Shown here in pieces: positions 21,329 to 29,591 of a stretch of 64,000 nt of DNA. The notes below the pieces were generated by a model. It did no database searches. It worked only from the letters and a program-made list of their open reading frames with translations, and was not told the DNA's origin. Numbering within the stretch: position 1 is the first letter of the stretch; each line of letters begins with the position of its first letter. The DNA comes from Novosphingobium taihuense (GTDB lineage: Bacteria > Pseudomonadota > Alphaproteobacteria > Sphingomonadales > Sphingomonadaceae). Position numbers and translations under genes: made by a program. The DNA lies in assembly GCF_007830315.1 (NCBI RefSeq), contig NZ_VLKJ01000011.1, forward strand, positions 1 to 64,000. Direction: 5' to 3'.

Positions 21329-21835
21329 TCAGTTCGTCTCGACCTTTTCGGTCGGCATCACGGCCTGCGCCGAGACGACCTTGGGCGCGGGGCCGCGCGC
21401 GATGGCGGCGGAGAGTTCGGCGGTTTCGGCGCAAGTCTTGCCGCACAGGCCCTCGAGCCGGGCGAGATTGCGGCGGGCTTTTTCCAGCGCCCCCTTCTCG
21501 ACCATCGCGCCGCCTTCGCCGGAAATGGCGACGACGTTGTTGGGTTCGCGCGAGAGAACCTCGCGGTAATAGTGGATCGCCTTGCCCTGCAGGCCATCAC
21601 GGCGGGCGGCATCGGCCAGTGCCAGTAGCGTGGCATTGCTGGCCGGATCTATCGCAAGCGCAGCCTCGAAGCTGTCAGTGGCCGCCGAAACGTCACCCTT
21701 GGCCAGAGCCGCGCGGCCGTCCTTGAGCAGCATTTCGACGCGCGGATCAGACGATACCGGGTTCTTCGCCACACCCATGCTTCCGGTCACGCCGACAACC
21801 AGCGACAAGGCAAGAGCAAAGGGGGCGTAACGCAT
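21329..21835 (-). CDS. Exported TPR-repeat protein
   Basis: This is a 168-residue protein with an N-terminal signal peptide (MRYAPFALALSLVVGVTGS). Two or three TPR-type helical pairs follow (GRAALAKGDVSAATDSFEAAL, then the helix pair ending VLSREPN). Two cysteines (CGKTC) near residue 140 could form a disulphide in the periplasm. AAGGAG seven bases before the ATG at 21835 fixes the start. Its partner is unknown. Confidence 0.72.
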   Translation of the reverse strand: MRYAPFALALSLVVGVTGSMGVAKNPVSSDPRVEMLLKDGRAALAKGDVSAATDSFEAALAIDPASNATLLALADAARRDGLQGKAIHYYREVLSREPNNVVAISGEGGAMVEKGALEKARRNLARLEGLCGKTCAETAELSAAIARGPAPKVVSAQAVMPTEKVETN

Positions 21836-21901
21836 CAGCAACTCCTTGGGGTGTCTGCCTTGGCGCAGACCATTACTGAATGAACCATCGTCCATGACGC
21901 T

Positions 21902-23089
21902 TCAGTTAACACGGCGTACGAGCGTTGCGAAGAAAAACCCGTCCGTGCCATCCCCAAAGGGTGTAAGCCGGATGCCCTTGCCGCGCGGACATCCTGCGGG
22001 AAGCGGCGGCATGTCCACCTGCCAACCCGGGTTGACGGCAAGGAACGTATCGATCCGGTCGGGCCCCTCTGCATCGAGCAGCGAACACACCACATAGGTC
22101 AGGCGCCCACCGGGCCGCACCAGCGACGCGCCGATGCCCAGCACATTCGCCTGCATCGCGCAGTAGCGGTCTATGGCCTTCGTATCGAGCCGCCAGCGCG
22201 CTTCGGGATTGCGCCGCCATGTGCCGGTGCCGGAACAAGGCGCATCGATCATCACCGCGTCCGCCCTGCCCTGCCAGTCGGCGAGCATTTCAATCTCGCG
22301 CCCCGGATTGAGCAGGCGCGTCTGGACCAACACGCCCGCGCGCGCGGCACGCTCAGGCAAACGCGACAGGCGCGGGCGGTCGATATCGCAGGCGAGAAGC
22401 TCGCCCCGGTTTTCCATTGCCGCGCCGAGCGAAAGCGTCTTGCCTCCCGCTCCAGCGCAAAGATCGACCACGGCCTCGCCCGGCTGCACGCTCAGCGCCA
22501 GGCAGGCAATCTGGCTGCCCGCGTCCTGAACCTCGAACAGGCCTTCGGCAAACTCCGGCAAGCTTTCCACGGCCGTGCCTGATTGCAGCCGCAGCGCATG
22601 TGGGGCGATGGCGGGTTCCGCCTCCACCGGCAGACGGGCGCGAAGATCCTCGCACGAAATCTTGAGCGTATTGGCCCTGATATCGAGCGGTGCCCGGCCA
22701 AGCAGCGCCGCCCTTTCCTGATCATCAAGGCCCGAGGCCGCCAGACGCTCGACCAGCCAGCCCGGTGCGACGCCACCCGTGGCCATCGCCTCCCCCGCCT
22801 TGATCGGCGCTGGGCCATAGTTCGAACCGTCGAACAATGCGGTGAGCGCGGCATCGCCTTGCGCCACGCGGAGCATGGCAGCGCGCCCGGAAACCGGCAC
22901 ATCGCCGCATGCCCGGATGGCGCTCCACACCAGTTCGCGAATGGCGCGACGGTCCTTCGAGCCGACATAGCGCCGCGCCCGGAACCAGTCCGCTGCAATC
23001 CTGTCCGCCGACGCCCCCTGCCCCTTCGCCGCCGCGATCACCGCATCAAGCAGGTCGATCGCAGCCTGTACGCGCGCAGAAGGTGTCAC
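21902..23089 (-). CDS. RsmB/NOP2-family RNA (cytosine-5) methyltransferase
   Basis: This is a SAM-dependent enzyme of 395 residues, probably acting on 16S rRNA. The N-terminal NusB-like helical part is followed by the Rossmann domain with DLCAGAGGKTL. Both catalytic cysteines are present: DAPCSGTG (motif IV) and YVVCSLL (motif VI). GTG at 23089 is used, nine bases after the guaB stop, with no strong ribosome-binding site, which points to coupling with guaB. The exact target base cannot be assigned. Confidence 0.88.
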   Translation of the reverse strand: MTPSARVQAAIDLLDAVIAAAKGQGASADRIAADWFRARRYVGSKDRRAIRELVWSAIRACGDVPVSGRAAMLRVAQGDAALTALFDGSNYGPAPIKAGEAMATGGVAPGWLVERLAASGLDDQERAALLGRAPLDIRANTLKISCEDLRARLPVEAEPAIAPHALRLQSGTAVESLPEFAEGLFEVQDAGSQIACLALSVQPGEAVVDLCAGAGGKTLSLGAAMENRGELLACDIDRPRLSRLPERAARAGVLVQTRLLNPGREIEMLADWQGRADAVMIDAPCSGTGTWRRNPEARWRLDTKAIDRYCAMQANVLGIGASLVRPGGRLTYVVCSLLDAEGPDRIDTFLAVNPGWQVDMPPLPAGCPRGKGIRLTPFGDGTDGFFFATLVRRVN

Positions 23090-23098
23090 CGGCCAGGC

Positions 23099-24556
23099 TC
23101 AGCCAGCCTTGTAATTTGGCGCCTCACGCGTGATCGTCACGTCGTGGACGTGGCTTTCGCGCAGGCCCGCATTGGTGATGCGCACGAACTGCGCGCGCTT
23201 GCGCAGATCCTCGATCGTCCTGCTGCCGGTATAGCCCATCGCGGCCTTCACGCCGCCGACAAGCTGGTGGACCACGTCCTTTGCCGGCCCCTTGTAGGGC
23301 ACCTGACCTTCGATCCCTTCAGGCACCAGCTTCATCTGGTCCTTGATGTCCTGCTGGAAGTAACGATCGGCACTGCCGCGCGCCATTGCGCCGACCGAGC
23401 CCATGCCCCGGTAGGACTTGTAGGCGCGGCCCTGGTAGAGGAACGTCTCGCCCGGCGCTTCTTCCGTGCCTGCCAGCATCGAACCGATCATGACCGAGCT
23501 TGCCCCGGCAGCGAGCGCCTTGGCCGCATCGCCCGAAGTACGCAAACCGCCATCGGCGATGACAGGAACGCCGGACTTCTCCGCTTCCTCGGCGCACTCC
23601 ATGACCGCGGTGAGCTGCGGAACGCCAACGCCCGCGACGATACGCGTGGTGCAGATCGAGCCGGGCCCGATGCCGATCTTCACGCCATCGGCGCCTGCGT
23701 CGATCAGCGAGCGGGTGGCTTCGGCAGTGGCAACGTTGCCCGCGATGACCTGGACGGAATTTGACAGCTTCTTGGCCGCTTCGACAGCGCGAGCGACATC
23801 GCGGTTATGGCCATGCGCAGTGTCAATAATGACAACGTCGCACTCCGCTTCGACCAGCGCTTGCGTGCGCAAAAGGCCCTTTTCGCCAACTGTGGTGGCG
23901 GCGGCGACGCGCAGACGGCCAGTGGCATCCTTCGTCGCGTTCGGGAAGGTCACGGCCTTTTCAATGTCCTTGACCGTGATCAGGCCGATGCACTTGAACG
24001 CATCGTCCACTACCAGCAGCTTCTCGATCCGGCGCTGGTGGAGCAGACGGCGCGCATCGTCACCGCTGGCGCCAAGCTTCACCGTCGCGAGGTTCTCGTG
24101 CGTCATCAGTTCGCGCACGGGCTGCTGCGGGTTATCGGCAAAGCGCACATCGCGATTGGTGAGGATGCCGACGAGCTTGCCCGAGGCTTCGACCACCGGA
24201 ATGCCGCTGATCTTGTGCTGGCGCATCAGAGCCTGCGCCTCACCCAAAGGTGCGTCGGGCGCGATAGTGATCGGGTTGACCACCATGCCGCTTTCGAAGC
24301 GCTTGACCGCGCGGACCGCAGCGCACTGTTCCTCGATCGAGAGGTTGCGGTGAAGCACGCCAATGCCGCCAAGCTGGGCCATGACGATCGCCATGTCGGC
24401 CTCTGTCACGGTGTCCATCGCCGAGGACAGGATGGGGATGTTGAGCCCGATGCCGCGGGTCAGCCGCGTGCGCGTATCGGCCATCGAAGGCACGATGTCC
24501 GACTCGGCAGGACGCAGCAACACGTCGTCGAAGGTAAGGCCGAGAGGGATGTCCAT
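23099..24556 (-). CDS. guaB: Inosine-5'-monophosphate dehydrogenase
   Basis: This enzyme converts IMP to XMP with NAD, the controlling step of guanine nucleotide synthesis. It has about 485 residues. Two CBS domains (about 90-205) are inserted into the TIM barrel. The catalytic cysteine is in GPGSICTTR, the flap has the arginine-tyrosine pair (KSYRGMGS), and the C terminus closes with a YTGSRT-type segment. ATG at 24556 is my choice; GTG at 24568 would add four residues. Confidence 0.96.
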   Translation of the reverse strand: MDIPLGLTFDDVLLRPAESDIVPSMADTRTRLTRGIGLNIPILSSAMDTVTEADMAIVMAQLGGIGVLHRNLSIEEQCAAVRAVKRFESGMVVNPITIAPDAPLGEAQALMRQHKISGIPVVEASGKLVGILTNRDVRFADNPQQPVRELMTHENLATVKLGASGDDARRLLHQRRIEKLLVVDDAFKCIGLITVKDIEKAVTFPNATKDATGRLRVAAATTVGEKGLLRTQALVEAECDVVIIDTAHGHNRDVARAVEAAKKLSNSVQVIAGNVATAEATRSLIDAGADGVKIGIGPGSICTTRIVAGVGVPQLTAVMECAEEAEKSGVPVIADGGLRTSGDAAKALAAGASSVMIGSMLAGTEEAPGETFLYQGRAYKSYRGMGSVGAMARGSADRYFQQDIKDQMKLVPEGIEGQVPYKGPAKDVVHQLVGGVKAAMGYTGSRTIEDLRKRAQFVRITNAGLRESHVHDVTITREAPNYKAG

Positions 24557-24625
24557 GATGCGCGCCACTTCTGTGAGGTCCGGTAGATTCGTGGCGGCCC
24601 ATGTAAACAGGAAGGTGCGGATGCG

Positions 24626-26167
24626 CTAGGGGGTATTCGGGCGCCTTGAAGGCGTGGTTCCCGACCTGCCCGGATAGCGCTTTGGATCGGCAAAGGCGCG
24701 AAGCAGTTCTACCTGCAGGTTAACGTCGTCGGCCATCCCGGCATAGTCGATCCCTGCCCCCGCCTGATCGCTTGGCCGGTGATAGGTGTCCTCCATGAAG
24801 CGCTCGATCCGGTCCATGTCACCATAGGAATTGCTCACCATGACCGTGGGCACATCGTGCTGCATCAGGATCCAGCTGTCCTGCCTTCGGATATAAGCGT
24901 TGGGACCATCGCCGGCCACGAGCTTGCGCTTCATGCGCTTGACGACATCGGCAATCAGCGGATCGAGCGGAGTCAGGCCCTTGCCAACCACGCCTATGGG
25001 ACCGCCCGGCGGGACAAGCCCGGTGCTGTCGACATTGAACGCGGCGACGAAGCGATCAAGCGGGATCGGCGGGTTCTCGGCGAAGGCCATAGCCCCCAGC
25101 AGGCCCAGCTCTTCCCCAGTCGTCGCGAGAAAATAGACATCGCGCTCCATTGGGCGCCCGCGCGAGAGAATGCGCGCGGTCTCGGTCAACACGGCGAGGC
25201 CCGATGCGTTATCGATTGCGCCGTTGCAGATCACGTCCTCGGCAGGAGCGGCTCCGCATTCCCCGAAGTGATCCCAGTGCGCGATCATCAATACCGCGCC
25301 CGCCGCCGGATTGCGCCCCTCGAGCTTGCCGATAAGATTGTGCGTCTTGATCCGCGTCTCGCGGCTGGTCGCCTCGAACGTGCCGGTCAGCCCGAGTGGA
25401 TAGGGGGCGAAGCCGGGCGCGGCTGCATCGTCGCGCAGCCGGGCAACGGTGGGACGCGCGGTTCCGGCGAGCAACAGGTCGGCGGTTGCCGGAGTGATGA
25501 ATGCCTCGATCTCACTGCCGATCGTTTCACCCGACACGGCATAGCCGGCGCGGCGGCGGCGTGCGATGACGTCCTCGAGCCCGCGATGGTCGTCGAGCAC
25601 CGTCAGCACGGCAAGAGCGCCTGCATCGAGCAGTTTGCCCGCGCGGTCACCGTTCTTGGCGGGGTCAGCGCCCTCAGGCAGGCTGTCGAGCATGACCACA
25701 ACGCGCCCCGCAAGTTCTGCGCGCGGCAGTGCCGGAGTCGCCGCATGGCCGACGAACAGCATCGGCGCATCCTGCACCAGACTGCGTAGGCCCGAGGTCA
25801 CTACAAAGACGCTGTCGGCAGGCAGGTTTACCCGCTTTCGCCCGCGCATGAAGCTGGCACGCGAAAGCACCGGTTCGCGCTCGACCAGTTCGACAGGGGC
25901 GAACCAGCCACTGCCGGGGATATTGGTGCCGGCCTGCATGCCGATGTCGAACCACTGCCGCGCGAGATAGCGCAGAGTCTTGGTCTCACCTTCGGTGCCG
26001 GGCTCGCGCCCATCGAAGTCATCGCTCGCCAGCGTTTCGACATGCACGCGCAGGGTCTGTTCGAGAGGCGTGGGCTTGCGAGGAGCGGGCCGCGCGGCGA
26101 CGAGCATGAGCGCGCCGAGGAGCAAGGCCCCCGTCATCGCAGTCCGCAAGCCCCCAAAACGCTTCAT
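24626..26167 (-). CDS. M28-family zinc metallopeptidase with signal peptide
   Basis: This exported aminopeptidase-like protein has 513 residues. A signal peptide (about 1-27) is followed by a PA-domain insertion and the M28 catalytic domain. All five co-catalytic zinc ligands can be placed: His in IAHWDHFG, Asp in GAIDNASG, Glu-Glu in TGEELGLLG, Asp in FNVDSTG, and His in DTYHRPSD. It probably releases amino acids from peptides in the periplasm. The upstream TTG at 26179 was rejected in favour of the ATG at 26167. Confidence 0.88.
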   Translation of the reverse strand: MKRFGGLRTAMTGALLLGALMLVAARPAPRKPTPLEQTLRVHVETLASDDFDGREPGTEGETKTLRYLARQWFDIGMQAGTNIPGSGWFAPVELVEREPVLSRASFMRGRKRVNLPADSVFVVTSGLRSLVQDAPMLFVGHAATPALPRAELAGRVVVMLDSLPEGADPAKNGDRAGKLLDAGALAVLTVLDDHRGLEDVIARRRRAGYAVSGETIGSEIEAFITPATADLLLAGTARPTVARLRDDAAAPGFAPYPLGLTGTFEATSRETRIKTHNLIGKLEGRNPAAGAVLMIAHWDHFGECGAAPAEDVICNGAIDNASGLAVLTETARILSRGRPMERDVYFLATTGEELGLLGAMAFAENPPIPLDRFVAAFNVDSTGLVPPGGPIGVVGKGLTPLDPLIADVVKRMKRKLVAGDGPNAYIRRQDSWILMQHDVPTVMVSNSYGDMDRIERFMEDTYHRPSDQAGAGIDYAGMADDVNLQVELLRAFADPKRYPGRSGTTPSRRPNTP

Positions 26168-26285
26168 CGCCGTCCCCAAACGCTTCGTCGCTCGCCCTTG
26201 CTCTCAAAAGCGCGAGCGCAGCGCAAGTTCCCAATTGACCGGGGCTGGATGAACAGAAGTTTACGCGGCGGCCTCGGAACCAGCC

Positions 26286-27071
26286 TTATTGCGCCACCCA
26301 GCCCCCATCGACGCTGTAGTTAGCACCGGTGATGTTGCGCGCCGCGTCCCTGCAAAGGAAGACAGCGAGGGCCGCCAACTCGTCAGGCTGGACGAACTGC
26401 TTGCTGGGCTGGCGCTCCAGCATGACGTCGTTGATCACCTGCTCGCGCGTCATGTTCCGCGCCTTCATCGTGTCGGGGATCTGGTTTTCAACCAGCGGCG
26501 TCCAGACGTAGCCGGGGCTGATGCAGTTGGCGGTAACGCCATCCGTTGCCAGTTCCAGAGCCAGCGTCTTGGTCAGCCCGGCAATGCCGTGCTTTGCCGA
26601 AACATAGGCGGCCTTGAACGGCGAAGCGGTGAGCGAGTGTGCCGAAGCCGTGAACAGGATTCGCCCCCAGCCCTTGGCCTTCATCCCCGGAATGCAAAGA
26701 CGGCAAGCATCGAAGGCTGAGGTGAGATTAAGCGCGATGATCGCATCCCACTTCTCGACCGGAAAGTCTTCGACCGGAGCCACGTGCTGCATGCCGGCAT
26801 TGTTGATCAGGATGTCGACTGCACCGAACTCTGCCATCGCTGTGGCGACCATGGCTTCGGTACCTTCGCGCTTGGTGAGGTCCCCTGCCGCAAAGATCGC
26901 CCGACCTCCGCTGGTCGCTGCCAGTTCCTCGCACAGCGCCTGGATCTGGTCTGGCTCACCAAACCCGTTCAGCACGATATCCGCGCCCTCAGCCGCCAAT
27001 GCTCGCGCATAGGCAAGGCCGATGCCCGAGGTGGATCCGGTGATGAGCGCGCACTTGCCCTTCAGGAACAT
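26286..27071 (-). CDS. bdhA: D-3-hydroxybutyrate dehydrogenase
   Basis: This 261-residue SDR enzyme interconverts 3-hydroxybutyrate and acetoacetate with NAD, linking polyhydroxybutyrate or ketone bodies to acetyl-CoA. TGSTSGIG, NNAGMQHVAPVEDFP and the SAHSLTASPFKAAYVSAKHG region, with the catalytic Ser, Tyr and Lys, are diagnostic. The VWTPLVENQIP loop and the final GANYSVDGGWVAQ are also typical of the family. GGAG precedes the ATG. The divergent gene begins 95 bases away. Confidence 0.94.
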   Translation of the reverse strand: MFLKGKCALITGSTSGIGLAYARALAAEGADIVLNGFGEPDQIQALCEELAATSGGRAIFAAGDLTKREGTEAMVATAMAEFGAVDILINNAGMQHVAPVEDFPVEKWDAIIALNLTSAFDACRLCIPGMKAKGWGRILFTASAHSLTASPFKAAYVSAKHGIAGLTKTLALELATDGVTANCISPGYVWTPLVENQIPDTMKARNMTREQVINDVMLERQPSKQFVQPDELAALAVFLCRDAARNITGANYSVDGGWVAQ

Positions 27072-27166
27072 TCGATTACTCCGGGGTTTGTGGATGGATT
27101 GATCGCGCTGGCATCGCGGGCGGCTCGCCGCTTGTCCAGTCGCAAACGCAAAAAAGGGGATTGCCC

Positions 27167-28027
27167 ATGCGGCTCGACGATTTCGACAGCTCCATCAATG
27201 TTCAGGATCAGCGTGGAGGCGGAGGGGGTTTTCCCTTTGGCGGCGGCGGCAAGGTTGGATGCGGTTCGATCGTCATTGCTCTGATCGCTGCCGTGGTGTT
27301 CGGGGTGGATCCGATGCAGATGCTTGGCTCCATGCAGCAGGGCCAGGTCTCGGCGCCCGTCGAACAGCAGGGCGGCGCATCGCTGGCTGAAAGCTGCACA
27401 GTCAACGAGTTCAGCAAGGAAAGCTGTAACGCGCTATCGTCGCTCAACAAAACCTGGGGCCCGCTGTTTAAGCAGGCCAACATCCCGTTTGAAGCGCCGA
27501 CTCTGGTGTTCTATTCTCAGAATGGCCAGTCCGGCTGCGGCGCGGCGCAAAGCGCAATGGGGCCGTTCTATTGCCCGAGCGATAGCGGGATCTACATTGA
27601 TACCGACTTCTATAGCGAGATGGACCGGCAGATGGGCGCAGGTGGTGACTTCGCCCGCGTTTACGTGATGGCCCACGAATACGGCCACCATATCCAGAGC
27701 CTGCTGGGCACATCGACCAAAGTCCGGCAGCTGCAGCAGCAAAGCCCGAGCCAGGCCAACCGCTATTCGGTGGCGCTGGAATTGCAGGCAGATTGCTATG
27801 CCGGTGTCTGGGCAGGCCGCAATCGTGACCGCATCGAGGCGGGCGACATCGAGGAAGGCATGCGCGCGGCGCACCAGATCGGTGACGATACGCTGATGAA
27901 GGCGGCGGGTCGGCGTCCGGTGGAAGATGCCTTTACCCATGGCAGCGCGGCACAGCGAATGCAGTGGCTGCGAAAGGGCCTTGAAACCGCCGACGAGGAT
28001 CAGTGCGACACGTTTGCCGCGCTTTGA
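27167..28027 (+). CDS. YpfJ-family neutral zinc metallopeptidase
   Basis: This is a 286-residue protein. A short cytoplasmic N terminus rich in glycine (GGGGGFPFGGGG) is followed by one membrane segment (about 30-50) and a periplasmic domain with the HEXXH motif in MAHEYGHH and the downstream third ligand in ELQADCYAGVW. ATG at 27167 is preceded by AGGGGA. The family is widespread, but its substrate is not known. Confidence 0.88.
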   Translation: MRLDDFDSSINVQDQRGGGGGFPFGGGGKVGCGSIVIALIAAVVFGVDPMQMLGSMQQGQVSAPVEQQGGASLAESCTVNEFSKESCNALSSLNKTWGPLFKQANIPFEAPTLVFYSQNGQSGCGAAQSAMGPFYCPSDSGIYIDTDFYSEMDRQMGAGGDFARVYVMAHEYGHHIQSLLGTSTKVRQLQQQSPSQANRYSVALELQADCYAGVWAGRNRDRIEAGDIEEGMRAAHQIGDDTLMKAAGRRPVEDAFTHGSAAQRMQWLRKGLETADEDQCDTFAAL

Positions 28028-28100
28028 GTGATCGACGTTAACAATAATTCACGGAACCGAAAGGCTCTCTATGGCTTCCTTTGCTAAACAGGGGAAGCAC

Positions 28101-28763
28101 ATGAAGTTTACCAAGGCCCTTCGGTTCGCAACGATAATGCCTTGCACGCTCGTCGTCGCCGCTCCTCTATCTGCGCAGACCGCAGTATCGGAGGAGAAGG
28201 TGACGGCGGGTGATGTCGTTACCAAGCCACTCTCAGACTTCAACATCAAGAAGGATGAAGTTCCGGACGTTCTGGTGGCAGCCCGCAACAAGCCATATGA
28301 TATGTCGGGGCTGAAGAAGTGCCCCGCGATCGCTGCTGAGGTGACAAAGCTCGATGCCGTTCTTGGCGACGATATCGATGTGGCACGCGATGACGGGAAC
28401 TCCACGATCAAGATGGGCAACATTGCCAAATCTCTGGTCAGTTCACTAATCCCCTTCGGTGGCGTGATCCGCGAGATCAGCGGCGCAAACGCCCAGCAAC
28501 GCAAATGGAACGAGGCGATTTATGCCGGTTCAGTGCGGCGCGCATATCTCAAGGGCATGGGCGAGCAACGCGGTTGCAAGTACCCTGCTCGCTCGGCAAC
28601 GCCAAAGGACGTGTCGACGCTCTGGGCAGCTCGAGAAGCCGCCGAGGCGAATGCGAAGAGCGAAAGGAAGAAGGACGACGACAAGAAGGATTCGAAGGAC
28701 AAGTCGGCTAAATCTGAACCCGCCCGTTTCGAGAGCAAGCCGGTCGTCCAACGGACGCAGTAA
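28101..28763 (+). CDS. Exported protein of unknown function with lysine-rich tail
   Basis: This is a 220-residue protein I do not recognise. It has a clear signal peptide (about 1-28, ending PLSAQ), a conserved-looking core with two cysteines (KKCPAI and RGCKYP) that could pair, and a hydrophobic stretch near 115-130 (VSSLIPFGGVI). The last 50 residues are charged, rich in K, D and S, and low in complexity. GGGGAAG precedes the ATG. It converges on the next gene with nine bases between stops. Confidence 0.65.
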   Translation: MKFTKALRFATIMPCTLVVAAPLSAQTAVSEEKVTAGDVVTKPLSDFNIKKDEVPDVLVAARNKPYDMSGLKKCPAIAAEVTKLDAVLGDDIDVARDDGNSTIKMGNIAKSLVSSLIPFGGVIREISGANAQQRKWNEAIYAGSVRRAYLKGMGEQRGCKYPARSATPKDVSTLWAAREAAEANAKSERKKDDDKKDSKDKSAKSEPARFESKPVVQRTQ

Positions 28764-28772
28764 GGCCGCCCG

Positions 28773-29468
28773 TCAACCTTTGGCCTTGAGCTTCGCCATC
28801 TCGGCATCAAGCTCGTCCAGCACCTGTTTGCGGATTGAATCGGACAGGGATTTGTCACGGGCGATCTCGTCGCGCGCACGACGGATGCCATCCAGCGCTT
28901 CGGCCATGGCATGTTTCTCGATATCTGCCTCGCTGCCGCAAGTCCGGATGCGGACGCGTGTGACCTTTCCGTCCTTTTCCTCGGACGTATCGACATTGGC
29001 GAAGGCATTCTTGCCCTCGCAGTGCGGGCCATCCTCGGAGACGATGTCGGTCACGCCTTCGTTGTCGCCATCGATCACGATCACCCGCTGGATCCGCCGC
29101 TCCCCGTTGCCGGCGCCGGGATACACGGGCGAGATTGGCGGAACAGGCCGAATGCCCGCCTCTGCGCGAGCGATCTTTGCTTCGACGTCGGCATCGGACA
29201 TCGGCTGGTCGCTCTTGAACACGAAGGTCTTACCGTCGCGGGTGACGGTGCGCACGTATTCCTGACCATCTTCCCCGCCATGCTTTTCGACGATGACGAT
29301 CTGGTGCGCCATGCCCGGTTCGGGTGGCGCTGGAGGTGCAGGCGGTGACGGAGGTGCGGGCGGAGCTGGCATCTCCGCCATGCCTTGCGCCATGGCCCCT
29401 GCCGCCGTGACGACCAGCGCGGCCCCGGCGATCAGCGCCAGCTTCGAATGCTTCCAACCGTTCTTCAT
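28773..29468 (-). CDS. Exported proline-rich protein of unknown function
   Basis: This is a 231-residue protein with a signal peptide (about 1-28), then a proline-alanine tract (PAPPAPPSPPAPPAPPEP) near residues 34-51. Next comes a globular part with strands such as HQIVIVEKHGG and RVIVIDGDNEG, two cysteines (HCEGK and RTCGS), and a helical C terminus of about 50 residues. GGGAGG precedes the ATG at 29468. It lies downstream of sdhA, beyond the terminator hairpin, in the place where sdhB might be expected; it is not SdhB, having none of its cysteine motifs. Confidence 0.65.
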   Translation of the reverse strand: MKNGWKHSKLALIAGAALVVTAAGAMAQGMAEMPAPPAPPSPPAPPAPPEPGMAHQIVIVEKHGGEDGQEYVRTVTRDGKTFVFKSDQPMSDADVEAKIARAEAGIRPVPPISPVYPGAGNGERRIQRVIVIDGDNEGVTDIVSEDGPHCEGKNAFANVDTSEEKDGKVTRVRIRTCGSEADIEKHAMAEALDGIRRARDEIARDKSLSDSIRKQVLDELDAEMAKLKAKG

Positions 29469-29513
29469 CGAACTGCCTCCCCAGGCTGCCCATTTTGAAG
29501 GGCCCCAAATGAC

Positions 29514-29542
29514 TGATGCCGGAGTATCACACCCCGGCATCA
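29514..29542 (-). terminator. Hairpin terminator after the sdhCDA genes
   Basis: The perfect 9-bp arms TGATGCCGG (29514-29522) and CCGGCATCA (29534-29542) flank an 11-base loop. It lies about 50 bases beyond the sdhA stop. On the minus strand GTCATTTGG follows, so the T-run is weak. Confidence 0.6.
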
Positions 29543-29591
29543 CATCATTTCAACTTCGACGAACCGCCGGTCCCAATGGACCAGCGTCAGG